Assembly (NCBI RefSeq): GCF_002940945.1
Contig: NZ_PNFV01000002.1
Span: 62,001 to 126,000, forward strand
Length of the DNA: 64,000 nucleotides
Direction: 5' to 3'
Origin: Limosilactobacillus pontis
Lineage (GTDB): Bacteria; Bacillota; Bacilli; Lactobacillales; Lactobacillaceae
The position numbers and the translations under genes are program-made. Below the pieces are notes generated by a model. The model did not search any database. It was given only the letters and a program-made list of their open reading frames with translations, and was not told the DNA's origin. How positions within the stretch are numbered: the stretch's first letter is position 1; each line of letters opens with the position of its first letter. Below are positions 44,261-53,822 of this stretch, piece by piece.

Positions 44261-46798
44261 TTAGTTAAGATTTTTAGTAACCATCGCATTGACAGCGGCC
44301 TGTTCTTTGTTGATCAGGGCTACCTTGCTCTCGATGATCTTGGTATCCATCTTGATCTCCCGGGTTAGGCCAGGCGTGTTGATCTTTGGTTCAAAGAAGG
44401 CTTTGAACTCAGCCAGCCGCTCCGGTGTGTGGAAGACTCCGGCCGTAACGGTGATGAAGGTGGCAAACTCCATATCACCACCGACCGTGTCGTTGAGCCA
44501 CTGCCATTCGTTCCGCAGCCAGTCCCAAGCCGCCTGCTGACCAGCATTGTTAGCGAGGACGCCCCGGTACCAGGCCCGCAGATCCTGTGGCTTGATGACG
44601 CTAGCGTCTTCATAAAGGGTAATAAGCTTCTTGATCAGGTTTGGATCGGTGGTGTTTGGCAGTGCACCACGAATGTCCTGCTTAAAGCTAGCGTCAGCGG
44701 TGGCTTGGTAAGCTTTGATCAGCTTATCGAACAGGACTGAACTACCGTAGTTTTGGACCTCATTCTTAAGGACCAGGCCCCGGACGTCGGCAGATAGGCT
44801 TTCTAGCCGTTCCTGATAATCAATGAAAATCTGGTGGGCCGTTTTGATTGAATTAGCATTACGGGCGTACAGGGCAGCGTTCAGAACGTATGGCCGGGTC
44901 AGTTGGTCATCGTTGCTTTCGCCTGGCTTAGGCAACCAGCCAAGCCGGTTTACCTGCTGACTGCTCAGCTGGTCGAAGAATGCTCGTAGTTGCTGTTCTT
45001 CAGGACTGTCGGGCTGGACGAACATCTTCAAGCTGTTAGCAATATGGTAGAGTTCGGCGTTGACAATGGCTGATGGGCTAGTGGCAAACCGCTTCAACAA
45101 CGGGACCAATTCGGCATAAGAGACCTGCTGCCCCTCAGCAAGCAGGCGGAGATCCTGGAGCAGCTGTCGCTGGCTGATTGGGTCTAGCTGGTCAGCGCTG
45201 TTAAGAATATCTTTCAACAGGGTATCGCCATACTTAACAATGAAGTGGGAGTTGTTACTGAGGTTAAGCCGGAAGGGCTGTCCGTTCTGCTGACGCAGGG
45301 TCTGGTAGTCACCGAGGACGACTTCACGATCAGACATAATCTGTGGTGCTGCATCGTAGTTGCTGTTCAACGGGATCTGCCAAGTCCGACCCTTGTCTTC
45401 ACCGGCACCAATGAAGAACTGTTGCTGGTTGAGAACCAGCTGTCCTTGATTGTTGACTGTAGCCGAAACGACCGGGTAGCCGGGCTGTTCCAGCCAGGAG
45501 TTCATAATCTTACCAATATCAAGTCCGGATGCTTCACCGAGAGCCTGCCAGAGATCGCTCCCCTTGGCGTTGTGGTACTTGTGGGCAGCAAAGTAGTTTT
45601 TCAACCCCTTACGCAGGGCATCGTCACCGAGCAGGGCCCGAACCATGACCAGCATCCGCGATCCCTTGGCATAGACGATTGCTCCATCGAAAATCGAGTC
45701 AATCTCGGCCGGATCATTTACGTCTACGTGGACTGGCTGGACACCGTCCGTAGCATCTCGCTGCAGGGCCATTGGGGCCTCGGAAGTCTGGAAGAGTTCC
45801 CAGATCTTCCATTCGGGATGGATAGCGTCGACAGAGACGTATTCCATCATATTGGCGAAGCTCTCGTTAAGCCAGAGATCGTCCCACCAGTTCATCGTGA
45901 CCAGGTCACCGAACCACTGGTGTGCCAATTCGTGGGTAATGACGGTAGCAACCAGCTGCTTCATGTCAAGCGAGGTGTTGTCTGGGTCGAGAAGGAGGTA
46001 GGCTTCCCGGTAGGTGACTAGCCCCCAGTTCTCCATAGCCCCGGCCGAGAAGTCTGGCAGGGCCAGCTGCCAGGAATGGGGCAGCGGGTAGGGGGTCTGG
46101 TAGAAGTCCTCGTAGAACTCGATGGCGCGCTTGGCAATATCAAGGGCGAAGTCGAGCTCCTTTGGCTGGTGGGCCTTGGTAGCAAAGACCCCTACCTTGA
46201 CGCCGGACTTGGTTTCCGTCATCTTGCTCTGCATTTCTCCGAAGGCAAAGGCAACCAGGTATGTCGACATCCGGACTGTCTCTTGGAAGTAGTGGACCCC
46301 ATTTTTCACGTGATCCTCTGGCATGTTGGCGATAATGGTTTCGCCAGGATGCTCATCGTACTTGATAGCAAGGCTAAAGGTTGCCTTGGCAGCAGGCTCG
46401 TCGACACTCGGGAATGCTTGGCGCGCCGCAGTGGTCTCAAATTGGGTCCCGATCAATTGCTTTCTTTCACCTTTAACTTCGTAGTAGGAGGGGTAGATTC
46501 CCATCATTGTATCGGTCAATGGTGCCGTATAGGCAATGGTCAGGGTTACTGCCCCGGCAGCAGGCAGGGTAATATTGATTGTCTCTGCCTGGTCGTCGGT
46601 GGTGAATGGGACATCTTGCCCGGCTACTTGGACGCTTTGAATTTGCAGATACTTTTGGTTAACCGCAATCTGGGATTGGCTAGCGTACCCAGTGATGGTC
46701 GTCTTCCCAGTGATGGTCTTTTGACCTCGGTCGATATCGAGGTAGAGGTCGTAATGTTGAGGTTGGAACGTATCCAACAAACGTTTTGTTTCTGTCAT
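44261..46798 (-). CDS. pepN: Aminopeptidase N (lysyl aminopeptidase)
   Basis: An 845-residue M1 zinc metallopeptidase that removes N-terminal residues from peptides. The exopeptidase motif GAMENWG lies at about residue 250. The zinc site HELAHQW with distal Glu in NESFA follows at about 285-310. A long helical C-terminal domain (ERAP1-like) completes the enzyme. The ATG at 46798 has a weak site; the frame extends four codons to a GTG at 46810 with no ribosome site. With PepC at 54624 it is part of casein-peptide use in lactic acid bacteria. Confidence 0.95.
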   Translation of the reverse strand: MTETKRLLDTFQPQHYDLYLDIDRGQKTITGKTTITGYASQSQIAVNQKYLQIQSVQVAGQDVPFTTDDQAETINITLPAAGAVTLTIAYTAPLTDTMMGIYPSYYEVKGERKQLIGTQFETTAARQAFPSVDEPAAKATFSLAIKYDEHPGETIIANMPEDHVKNGVHYFQETVRMSTYLVAFAFGEMQSKMTETKSGVKVGVFATKAHQPKELDFALDIAKRAIEFYEDFYQTPYPLPHSWQLALPDFSAGAMENWGLVTYREAYLLLDPDNTSLDMKQLVATVITHELAHQWFGDLVTMNWWDDLWLNESFANMMEYVSVDAIHPEWKIWELFQTSEAPMALQRDATDGVQPVHVDVNDPAEIDSIFDGAIVYAKGSRMLVMVRALLGDDALRKGLKNYFAAHKYHNAKGSDLWQALGEASGLDIGKIMNSWLEQPGYPVVSATVNNQGQLVLNQQQFFIGAGEDKGRTWQIPLNSNYDAAPQIMSDREVVLGDYQTLRQQNGQPFRLNLSNNSHFIVKYGDTLLKDILNSADQLDPISQRQLLQDLRLLAEGQQVSYAELVPLLKRFATSPSAIVNAELYHIANSLKMFVQPDSPEEQQLRAFFDQLSSQQVNRLGWLPKPGESNDDQLTRPYVLNAALYARNANSIKTAHQIFIDYQERLESLSADVRGLVLKNEVQNYGSSVLFDKLIKAYQATADASFKQDIRGALPNTTDPNLIKKLITLYEDASVIKPQDLRAWYRGVLANNAGQQAAWDWLRNEWQWLNDTVGGDMEFATFITVTAGVFHTPERLAEFKAFFEPKINTPGLTREIKMDTKIIESKVALINKEQAAVNAMVTKNLN

Positions 46799-46935
46799 TA
46801 AAAAACTCACTTCTTATTTTTAGGATAGTTTAATTATACGGCGAAACCAGGGCAGGGCAAAGAAATTACTATGCGGTGGTCTGGTGTGTTGTAAAATAGT
46901 AGCATTAATAATTTTTCAAAGGGAAGTGGAAATAG

Positions 46936-47865
46936 ATGTCAATCAGTCAGCTTTTCAACCAGGTGATTGTGATCTTCCTGTTAATGCTCTTGGGGGCGGT
47001 TATTCGCAAGCTCGGCTTCTTGCACCCGCAGTCGATCAACGATCTGACGAACATTGCCCTCTATTTCCTATCACCGATTGTGATCATCAAGGCATTTGAA
47101 CAGCCATTCTCACGAGCCCGTTTCTACCAACTTCTGATCCTGGTTGTGGCCATTTTTCTAACCTATTTCGTATCGATCCTGCTCGCCAAGCTGTTATTCC
47201 ACCGAGTACGTGACCGGAACGTGCGGCAAATTGCCATCTACGGGAGCACCTATTCCAACAACGGCTTTATGGGGATTCCCCTGGCCCAGGGGCTCTTTGG
47301 CAGCGTTGGGGTTTTCTATGCTGTAGCCTCAATGATTGGTTTTAATGTGATGTCATGGACCCAGGGGATCGGGATCTTCCGAGATCGGTCCCAGCGACAC
47401 TTCGGTGAGCAGTTTAAGAAGATTATTCTGAATCCAAATATCATTGCCATTATCCTTGGCCTGGTCCTGTTCGTCAGTTCTTATCATCTACCACGTATTC
47501 TGGTCTCCTTCATTGACTACACCAGTCCGGCTTTCACTCCGTTATCGATGATTGTTATTGGCAGTAACCTGGCTAACCTGAACTTCCACGATGTCAAATT
47601 GCCAAGGGCTCTTTGGATCAGTCTTCTTGTCCGCAACCTGGTCTTTCCGCTGCTTGGCACCCTTATTCTGCTGGTGATGGGGATCAGCGGGGTACCATTG
47701 TTTACCACCGTAATTCTCAGCGCCTGTCCGGTAGCTGGGCTGGTTGTCCTCTTTACCCTGCAAGCGGGTGGAGATGCCAAGCCCGCAACGATTCTGATGA
47801 GTGTTTCGACCATTCTGAGCCTGGTGACGATCCCACTTGTCTATTGGGTAGCCAGTCAGTGGTGA
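46936..47865 (+). CDS. AEC-family transporter
   Basis: A 309-residue auxin-efflux-carrier family membrane protein with about ten segments. Typical stretches are GAVIRKLGFLHPQSINDLT and YGSTYSNNGFMGIPLAQGLF. It is intact, unlike the relative at 22841. The substrate is unknown; organic acids such as malate are exported by some members. AAGGGAAGTGG precedes the ATG. The esterase gene follows 44 bases after its stop and may share the transcript. Confidence 0.88.
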   Translation: MSISQLFNQVIVIFLLMLLGAVIRKLGFLHPQSINDLTNIALYFLSPIVIIKAFEQPFSRARFYQLLILVVAIFLTYFVSILLAKLLFHRVRDRNVRQIAIYGSTYSNNGFMGIPLAQGLFGSVGVFYAVASMIGFNVMSWTQGIGIFRDRSQRHFGEQFKKIILNPNIIAIILGLVLFVSSYHLPRILVSFIDYTSPAFTPLSMIVIGSNLANLNFHDVKLPRALWISLLVRNLVFPLLGTLILLVMGISGVPLFTTVILSACPVAGLVVLFTLQAGGDAKPATILMSVSTILSLVTIPLVYWVASQW

Positions 47866-47909
47866 TTGTCCGGTTGATTCAGTATAATTGGGGGTGAGGT
47901 GAATTTATC

Positions 47910-48656
47910 ATGGAAATTACGATCGAACGCGATGGCTTGAAGCTCCACGGCTTGCTAGAAGGTACGACAACCCTGGAGAATGACCGAGTGGCGATTCTGA
48001 TGCATGGTTTCAAGGGCGACTTGGGCTATAACGAGCATAAGATCCTGCCGGTGGTAGCCCACGCTCTTAATCAGGCTGGGGTACCGACCCTGCGCTTTGA
48101 TTTTGCCGGTTGTGGAAAGAGCGATGGCAAGTTTGAAGACATGACTGTCCTCAGTGAACTGCTCGACGGGATGAAGGTGATTGACTTTGTCCGGCAGACG
48201 GTTAAGGCTAAGCATATTTACTTATTCGGCCACTCCCAGGGTGGGGTGGTTGCTTCGATGCTGGCAGTCTATTACCGTGACGTGATCGAGAAGTTGGTTC
48301 TCCTTGCTCCGGCAGCGACGTTAAAGGATGATGCCCTCGTGGGGGAATGCCAGGGTAGTCATTACGATCCAAACCATATTCCCGACTTTGTGATGGTGGA
48401 CGGCTTCAAGGTCGGCGGCGACTACTTTCGGACGGCCCAGCTGCTACCAATTTATGAGACCGCTCAGCACTTCGGCGGCTCCACCCTGCTGATTCACGGC
48501 ACGGCTGATCAGGTCGTTTCCCCGGAGGCTAGCCGGAAGTACCACGTCATCATGCCGCAGAGTATTCTTCACCTGATTGACGGTGAGGGTCACATGTTTG
48601 ACGGACCCTGTCGGCCAGAGGTGGTCAAGCTGGTGACAGACTTTCTGGTTAAGTAA
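47910..48656 (+). CDS. Alpha/beta hydrolase, cinnamoyl (feruloyl) esterase-like
   Basis: A 248-residue serine esterase. The nucleophile elbow is GHSQGGVVASMLA (Ser at about 107), the acid is in HGTADQVVSPEASRKY and the catalytic His in EGHMF near the end. The overall pattern, including DFAGCGKSDGKFEDMTVL, HIPDFV and the lid region, is close to the lactobacillus cinnamoyl esterases I know. Those enzymes release ferulic and other hydroxycinnamic acids from plant esters. The exact substrate range is inferred from the family. Confidence 0.85.
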   Translation: MEITIERDGLKLHGLLEGTTTLENDRVAILMHGFKGDLGYNEHKILPVVAHALNQAGVPTLRFDFAGCGKSDGKFEDMTVLSELLDGMKVIDFVRQTVKAKHIYLFGHSQGGVVASMLAVYYRDVIEKLVLLAPAATLKDDALVGECQGSHYDPNHIPDFVMVDGFKVGGDYFRTAQLLPIYETAQHFGGSTLLIHGTADQVVSPEASRKYHVIMPQSILHLIDGEGHMFDGPCRPEVVKLVTDFLVK

Positions 48657-48657
48657 T

Positions 48658-48687
48658 AAAAAAGCTGCTCAAACGAGCAGCTTTTTT
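48658..48687. terminator. Bidirectional terminator
   Basis: AAAAAAGCTGCTC and GAGCAGCTTTTTT enclose AAAC. The stop of the converging YczE gene lies within its right arm. Confidence 0.92.
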
Positions 48688-49336
48688 AGTTGACGCCCTT
48701 GACCCGGAAATTGTGAGTTAGACCGTGCCAGACATGACGATCGAAGAAGCCGATCAGGGGACCATTGGCCAGTAGGGCAAATAGTGTCCCAATATTGATT
48801 GCGTACAGGCGACCACTGATCAGGAAGGTGATCACCATGATGATGATTGGCGGGATGAAGTTGATCAGCTGGGCAATGACCACCCGGTTATGGCAATAGA
48901 GGAAGCGGAGAATGTTGGTTGTGTCGTCATTGGGATGCATGATCAGGTTGGCCCGCTGGTAGATTGAAATGGCACAACAAAAGGTGGCGACTCCGATAAA
49001 GCAGAGAACGGCCCGGAACAAAAATGATAGGTGTGGTACATCTAGCCAGGTGAACAGGGCCACGAAGATGTCGACAAAGTAGCTAAAGCAGGCGATAAAG
49101 CCGATCTCGCCGAAAAAACGCAACCGGTCCCATTGTCGGATCAGAAGCTGATTAATAACAGCAACTAGGGCTCCCACACAGAACATTGGCAGACCGACCT
49201 TGGTGCCAATCAATTGGGCAATGTTAACCTCAGAAGCGGTCCAAGGGCTAGTTCCGACATTGGTAGCGACGGTCAATCCGTTACCGAAGGCATTCATGAC
49301 TAGGCCAGTGATCAAGGCCAAGATCCGGATTGACAT
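48686..49336 (-). CDS. YczE/YyaS/YitT-type membrane protein
   Basis: A 216-residue membrane protein with about five segments, of the family including YczE. The N-terminal MSIRILALITGLVMNAFGNG and GTSPWTASEVNIAQLIG fit this family. The ATG at 49336 has no adjacent ribosome site. AGAGGA lies about 28 bases upstream, and the frame stays open through that point. An ATT or ATC codon about 7 bases after AGAGGA (49354 or 49357) might be the true start, which would be unusual. Function in lactobacilli is unknown. Confidence 0.7.
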   Translation of the reverse strand: MSIRILALITGLVMNAFGNGLTVATNVGTSPWTASEVNIAQLIGTKVGLPMFCVGALVAVINQLLIRQWDRLRFFGEIGFIACFSYFVDIFVALFTWLDVPHLSFLFRAVLCFIGVATFCCAISIYQRANLIMHPNDDTTNILRFLYCHNRVVIAQLINFIPPIIIMVITFLISGRLYAINIGTLFALLANGPLIGFFDRHVWHGLTHNFRVKGVN

Positions 49337-49474
49337 GGGGTTATTATGCTTTTGAATGATGATTTCCTCTTTTCACAAAGTATTTGCTGATTATAATGCA
49401 TCTTTTCAGTGCAAAATAAAAGTTATCGGTGCAAATTTTTTGATTTTGCGCCGATAACTTGTTTAAACATTGAG

Positions 49475-51667
49475 TTACTTAGCCTTGAAGTAGTGGATTT
49501 CGGACAGGTAGTCACCCTTATCCGTTGGGTCAGACAGCAGGCCGACGTTCATCAGCTCGTCGCCACCATAGGTCGTCTTGGTGACGTCATCCTGGTAATC
49601 TTTAGCGGAGTCGAGGGCCACCATCTTGGTATTGTAGATCTCGAAGCGGTTAGTGTGGTGGGTTCGGAAGGTAAAGAGCAGCGCCTCAGATTTGTCGGGA
49701 CTGACAAACTCCCAGGCAACCTTGCTACCACCTTCAAACGGACTCTCAAGCCGGTAGAAGTCACCATATTGAATCAGGTGGCGATGAGCCTTGTAGAATT
49801 TGATTTGCTGTTTAACCAGCTCCTTCTCATTGGCGGTCAGGTCGGCCAGGTCGAGTTCGTAGCCGAAGACCCCGCTCATCGCTACGGCGCCCCGGGTTGC
49901 AAAACTGATATCCCGGCCGGTCTGCTGATTTGGTGACACGGAGACATGGGCGGTCATTGCCGAGGTTGGGTAGACTAGGGAGGTGCCGTATTGGATCTTC
50001 ATCCGATCGGCCGCGTCTGTATCGTCGGACTGCCAACTTTGCGGCATGTAGTAGAGGATACCAGCGTCGAATCGGCCGCCACCACCAGAGCAGCCCTCAA
50101 AGAGAATTTGTGGGTAGCGCTTGGTCAGCCGGTCGAGCAGGTCGTAGAGACCAAGGATGTAACGGTGGCCAATCTCACCCTCGTGTTCCGGTGTGGTAGC
50201 CACAGAGAAAACCTCGGTCAGGTTTCGGTTGAAGTCCCACTTGATGTAGTCGATGTCGACCGTGTCCAGAATCTTGCACATCTGGTCGAAGATGTTGTCG
50301 ACGACTTCCTTACGGCTGAAGTCCAGGACGAGCTGGTTTCGGGAGAGAGTCATTCCCCGGCCCGGTTCGTGGATCGCCCAGTCGGGGTGCTTCTTGTAGA
50401 GTTCAGAGTCTACGGAGATCATTTCCGGCTCGAACCAGAGACCAAATTTCATCCCAGCAGCGTGGGTCTGATCAGCTACCTGTTTGAGGTTTACTTTTTT
50501 AGTGTTGACGAACCAGTCTCCCAATGAGGAGTTATCGTCATTTCGGTGACCGAACCAGCCGTCATCGAGAACAAACATCTCGATTCCCAACGGCTTGGCT
50601 TCCTTGACGACCTCGTCGAGCTTCTTGTCATCGAAGTCGAAGAAGGTGGCCTCCCAGTTGTTGATGACAATTGGCCGGTCGGCGTATTGGTACTTACCAC
50701 GGGCTACCCGGTTGGTCAGCAGGTGGTGGAAAGCCTGGGACATTCCGTTGAGGCCCTTTGTGGAAAAAACGGTAATCGCCTCAGGTGTTTGGAACTCTTC
50801 CCCGGCTTCCAGACGCCAAGAAAAGTTAAACTCATTGATCCCGGCGAGTAGGCGGACCTGATCGATCTGGTCCTTCTCAATCTGGAATTGGTGGTTGCCG
50901 GAGTAAACCAGTAGGACGCCAAGCGCATTGCCCTGAAACTCGTCGGTGGACTTGTCGACGATAGCGGCAAACGGGTTCATGTGGTGGGAACTAGAGTTGC
51001 GCCGGCTGGACAGCTCAAAGATTCCCTGGTTAAGACTGGTTCGCCGCATCTGCCGCTCGTGGGCGTATTGGCCGGGCAGGTAGACGAGGTCGTAGTCTTG
51101 ATCGTTTTTCGGCAGGTCGAGCTGGATGGAGGCTACCTTCTCGATGTCGATTGGGTAGTCACTTGTGTTGACGACGCGGACGTTCCGGGTGACGACCGGG
51201 TAGTCCCGGTAGATCGTGTAGGACATCACCAGGGCGACATCGAGTACCGTGTCTTTCAAGGTAACCTCCAGCGTTTCAGCTTCGTCGTTATCCTTGACAT
51301 AGGAGGCTGGTAGGCCGGCCAGAGCTGGTTTGCCGGCGACGACTTTATGGGAGTTGTAGCGGAAGTCGGTTAGTCGAGCACCATCCTTGCCATGGATGGT
51401 GATGGCTGGGACCCGGTAGTCACCGGTGTTATTACCGGAATACTCCTGCAGGAGGTCATCCTTGGAATAGGTCCGGTCCATCGACTTAGGCAAATTGCCA
51501 GAGAATCCTCGGTCGACGCGCGGGTAGAAACGTTCCCCATGGTATTCCCGGATAGCAGGCCCGTAGTATAGGTGGCTGAGTAGACCGCCTTCCTCAATAG
51601 CGAAGAGATAGGAGACATACTTGTTCTTCAAATGGAAGACTTTAGTTTTTTCATCGAAATTTATCAT
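49475..51667 (-). CDS. Alpha-galactosidase, GH36
   Basis: A 730-residue glycoside hydrolase of family 36 that releases terminal alpha-galactose from melibiose and raffinose-type sugars. The N-terminal beta domain carries YLFAIEEGGLLSHLYYG. The barrel has MFVLDDGWFGHRNDDNSSLG, the nucleophile region DYIKWDFNRNLTEV, and ILFEGCSGGGGRFDAGILYY with acid/base Asp near SWQSDDTDA. Divergent LacI regulator next door with an operator between supports sugar induction. No dedicated transporter is adjacent. Confidence 0.93.
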   Translation of the reverse strand: MINFDEKTKVFHLKNKYVSYLFAIEEGGLLSHLYYGPAIREYHGERFYPRVDRGFSGNLPKSMDRTYSKDDLLQEYSGNNTGDYRVPAITIHGKDGARLTDFRYNSHKVVAGKPALAGLPASYVKDNDEAETLEVTLKDTVLDVALVMSYTIYRDYPVVTRNVRVVNTSDYPIDIEKVASIQLDLPKNDQDYDLVYLPGQYAHERQMRRTSLNQGIFELSSRRNSSSHHMNPFAAIVDKSTDEFQGNALGVLLVYSGNHQFQIEKDQIDQVRLLAGINEFNFSWRLEAGEEFQTPEAITVFSTKGLNGMSQAFHHLLTNRVARGKYQYADRPIVINNWEATFFDFDDKKLDEVVKEAKPLGIEMFVLDDGWFGHRNDDNSSLGDWFVNTKKVNLKQVADQTHAAGMKFGLWFEPEMISVDSELYKKHPDWAIHEPGRGMTLSRNQLVLDFSRKEVVDNIFDQMCKILDTVDIDYIKWDFNRNLTEVFSVATTPEHEGEIGHRYILGLYDLLDRLTKRYPQILFEGCSGGGGRFDAGILYYMPQSWQSDDTDAADRMKIQYGTSLVYPTSAMTAHVSVSPNQQTGRDISFATRGAVAMSGVFGYELDLADLTANEKELVKQQIKFYKAHRHLIQYGDFYRLESPFEGGSKVAWEFVSPDKSEALLFTFRTHHTNRFEIYNTKMVALDSAKDYQDDVTKTTYGGDELMNVGLLSDPTDKGDYLSEIHYFKAK

Positions 51668-51789
51668 TGCACGAATAGCTCCCTTCTTTGATTCACCACA
51701 AATTATAAAGCGGTTTCATACAGGACCGCGGATTTGGTTCCGTAAAAATGATGGGTGAAATCGGTGCTTCGGCTGTAATACCGGGATAC

Positions 51790-51799
51790 TAAACGTTTA
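51790..51799. promoter_or_regulatory. LacI-family operator in the aga-regulator divergent region
   Basis: TAAACGTTTA is a perfect 10-bp palindrome with central CG, just upstream of a TATAAT (51811-51816) of the LacI-type gene. Nearer the alpha-galactosidase start, TGAAACCGCTTTAT on the minus strand is a weaker cre-like site overlapping its possible TATAAT. Confidence 0.65.
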
Positions 51800-51840
51800 C
51801 TAATTTCTGATATAATTAGGAGGAAGGAGGAGAATAAAAG

Positions 51841-52869
51841 ATGGCAAGTATTCGACAGATCGCCCGGCTGACCGGGTATTCCCCAGCCACGGTTTCTCGA
51901 GTTCTCAACCACGATGCCCGCCTGGCGGTGACTGCAGCGACCCGGGAAAAGATCATCCGGACGGCTGCTGCGTTGCATTACAGGACTCCTGGCCACGGTG
52001 CTGAACAGACCCGAGTGATGAACCTGCAGCGCAGCCGGATCTTGGTACTCCTGACCCACCAAGATAGCGGCCCCACGTCCTACTTCACTGAGATCAATCG
52101 GGGAATTAAGGCAGCCGCCCAGGAACATGGCCTGCCGATCAGTACCTGGCTGATGTTTCCTCAACCAGCCTTTGACTGCCGGCGGGTGGCAGACTACCAC
52201 GCATTGATCCTCGTCGGGACCTTCAGCCAGCGCTTTCTGGACCACCTTTATCAATATAACCAGAACCTTGTGATCATCGACGACTATCGCTACTCGGATC
52301 GTTATGACTTGGTGCGTAACAACTATGAGGTGGTGATGCGGCAGGCGCTGGACCGCCTTTATCGGCAGGGACACCGTCACATCTTTTTCATCGGTGGGGC
52401 GATCAAGCCGGTGACGGCGCAGGGGAGTGAGCAAACCAGGATTGCCGACATCCGAACCCGGGTGTATGAGAACTGGATGCGGATCCACCATTTAGCTGCC
52501 CATACTTACGAAACGCGGTGGATTGAAGCGGACGGCCACCAGGCGATGACTGCCATCCTCGATCGTCAGCTGCTGATCGACGCTCTGGTGACGGCTAGCG
52601 ACCGGTTGGCGGTGGGGGCATATCAGGCCTTGCGTGAACGCGGGGTGGCAATACCAAATGACCTGGCCGTGATCAGCTTTGATGATTCCGCCCAGGCGGC
52701 CCAACTGACCCCGCCGTTGTCTTCTATTCGTCCGCACAGCTACGAGATGGGACGCGCCGCCGTTCGCTTGGCCATTGAGCGGCTGGTTGACCATCGGACC
52801 GTGGCAGAGCAGGTGATCTTACCCTCACGACTGGTGGAACGGGCTAGCAGTGGCCCGAACACCATATAA
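51841..52869 (+). CDS. LacI/GalR-family regulator, probably of the alpha-galactosidase
   Basis: A 342-residue regulator with the N-terminal LacI helix-turn-helix (IRQIARLTGYSPATVSRVLN) and a sugar-binding core ending in the usual dimer region DLAVISFDDSAQAAQLTPPL. Divergent from the alpha-galactosidase gene with a palindromic operator between, so it is likely a galactoside-responsive repressor of that gene and itself. AGGAGG precedes the ATG. Confidence 0.9.
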   Translation: MASIRQIARLTGYSPATVSRVLNHDARLAVTAATREKIIRTAAALHYRTPGHGAEQTRVMNLQRSRILVLLTHQDSGPTSYFTEINRGIKAAAQEHGLPISTWLMFPQPAFDCRRVADYHALILVGTFSQRFLDHLYQYNQNLVIIDDYRYSDRYDLVRNNYEVVMRQALDRLYRQGHRHIFFIGGAIKPVTAQGSEQTRIADIRTRVYENWMRIHHLAAHTYETRWIEADGHQAMTAILDRQLLIDALVTASDRLAVGAYQALRERGVAIPNDLAVISFDDSAQAAQLTPPLSSIRPHSYEMGRAAVRLAIERLVDHRTVAEQVILPSRLVERASSGPNTI

Positions 52870-52871
52870 AT

Positions 52872-52914
52872 AAGCCTTAGAATTACCATCGGACAGTAGT
52901 TCTAAGGCTTTTTG
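52872..52914 (+). terminator. Terminator of the LacI regulator
   Basis: AAGCCTTAGAA and TTCTAAGGCTT arms followed by TTTTG. From 52915 to 53092 no gene is evident. Confidence 0.82.
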
Positions 52915-53092
52915 CTATATGATTTGACTGTGAATTTTGAAGTCATGATATTTCTCTGAACTTATGCGTAATTGATGTATTTTGGATCAAAAATATCGAC
53001 TCAACGGGCTTGTTAGATTCGGTTTCCAAAGGAAAAATTGCAATTACACATACCAGAATAGTTGCCATCATTTGTTCTCGACTGCCCTGTTA

Positions 53093-53695
53093 TTATGACA
53101 GCAGCTTAGGGTCGATCTTCATCTGGCCATGGTAGTACTTACGGTCGTGGTCGCTGATCGGGCGGAGTACCTTGGCGGGTACTCCCACTGCCACCACGTT
53201 AGCTGGCAGGTCCTTGGTAACGACCGCCCCGGCGCCGACCACGGTGTTATCACCGATCGTGACACCTGGCACTACCACCACGCCGGCCCCCAGCCAGCAG
53301 TTCTTGCCAATGTGGATTGGTAAGTTATACTGGTAGCCCTTCTGACGCAGCTCCGGCAGGACCGGGTGACCAGCCGAGGCCAAGGTGACGTTGGGTCCGA
53401 TCATTGTATGGTCACCGATGTAGATGTAGGTGTCATCGACCGCTGTCAGGTTGAAGTTGGCGTAGACATAATCACCGAGTATGACATGCTTGCCGCCAAA
53501 GTTAGCACGGAAGGGCGGCTCAAGAAAGCAGCCTTTACCGACCTTACCGAGCATCTCCTTCAGCAGGCGTTGGCGCTTGCTGTCCTCGGTTGGCAGGGTC
53601 CGGTTGTATTCATACATCTTCAACTGAGCCTGCTTTTGGGCCTTGAGGATGGCTGGGTCCTCTGGATTGTAAATCTGCTGGTCATGAAGTCCCAT
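53093..53695 (-). CDS. Sugar O-acetyltransferase (maltose/galactoside acetyltransferase-like)
   Basis: A 200-residue left-handed beta-helix transferase using acetyl-CoA. The N-terminal maltose-acetyltransferase region includes EDSKRQRLLKEMLGKVG; the hexapeptide repeats follow with ANFNLTAVDDTYIYIGDHTM, catalytic His in ASAGHPV, and KNCWLGAGVVVVPGVTIGDN. Family members acetylate free sugars and thiogalactosides, thought to be detoxification. It stands alone near the alpha-galactosidase cluster; that link is weak. Confidence 0.9.
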   Translation of the reverse strand: MGLHDQQIYNPEDPAILKAQKQAQLKMYEYNRTLPTEDSKRQRLLKEMLGKVGKGCFLEPPFRANFGGKHVILGDYVYANFNLTAVDDTYIYIGDHTMIGPNVTLASAGHPVLPELRQKGYQYNLPIHIGKNCWLGAGVVVVPGVTIGDNTVVGAGAVVTKDLPANVVAVGVPAKVLRPISDHDRKYYHGQMKIDPKLLS

Positions 53696-53778
53696 GGTAA
53701 ATACCCCATTTCATTAGTATTTAGGTATCATTGTAACCGATTTCTTTGGAATGGTGTCGAGGAACAGGGATGAAAATA

Positions 53779-53814
53779 AAAATGGCGGCTAAGGTTTCTT
53801 AACCACCATTTTTG
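53779..53814 (-). terminator. Terminator after the oxidoreductase at 53823
   Basis: AAAATGG and CCATTTT outer arms with TAAG/CTTA pairing inside; the T run is on the minus strand. Confidence 0.6.
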
Positions 53815-53822
53815 AAACTAAC

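Noticed and set aside
45245..46801. Two long plus-strand frames of 241-258 codons
   Set aside because: Both lie opposite pepN, which carries the M1 motifs; they are shadows of its codon use.
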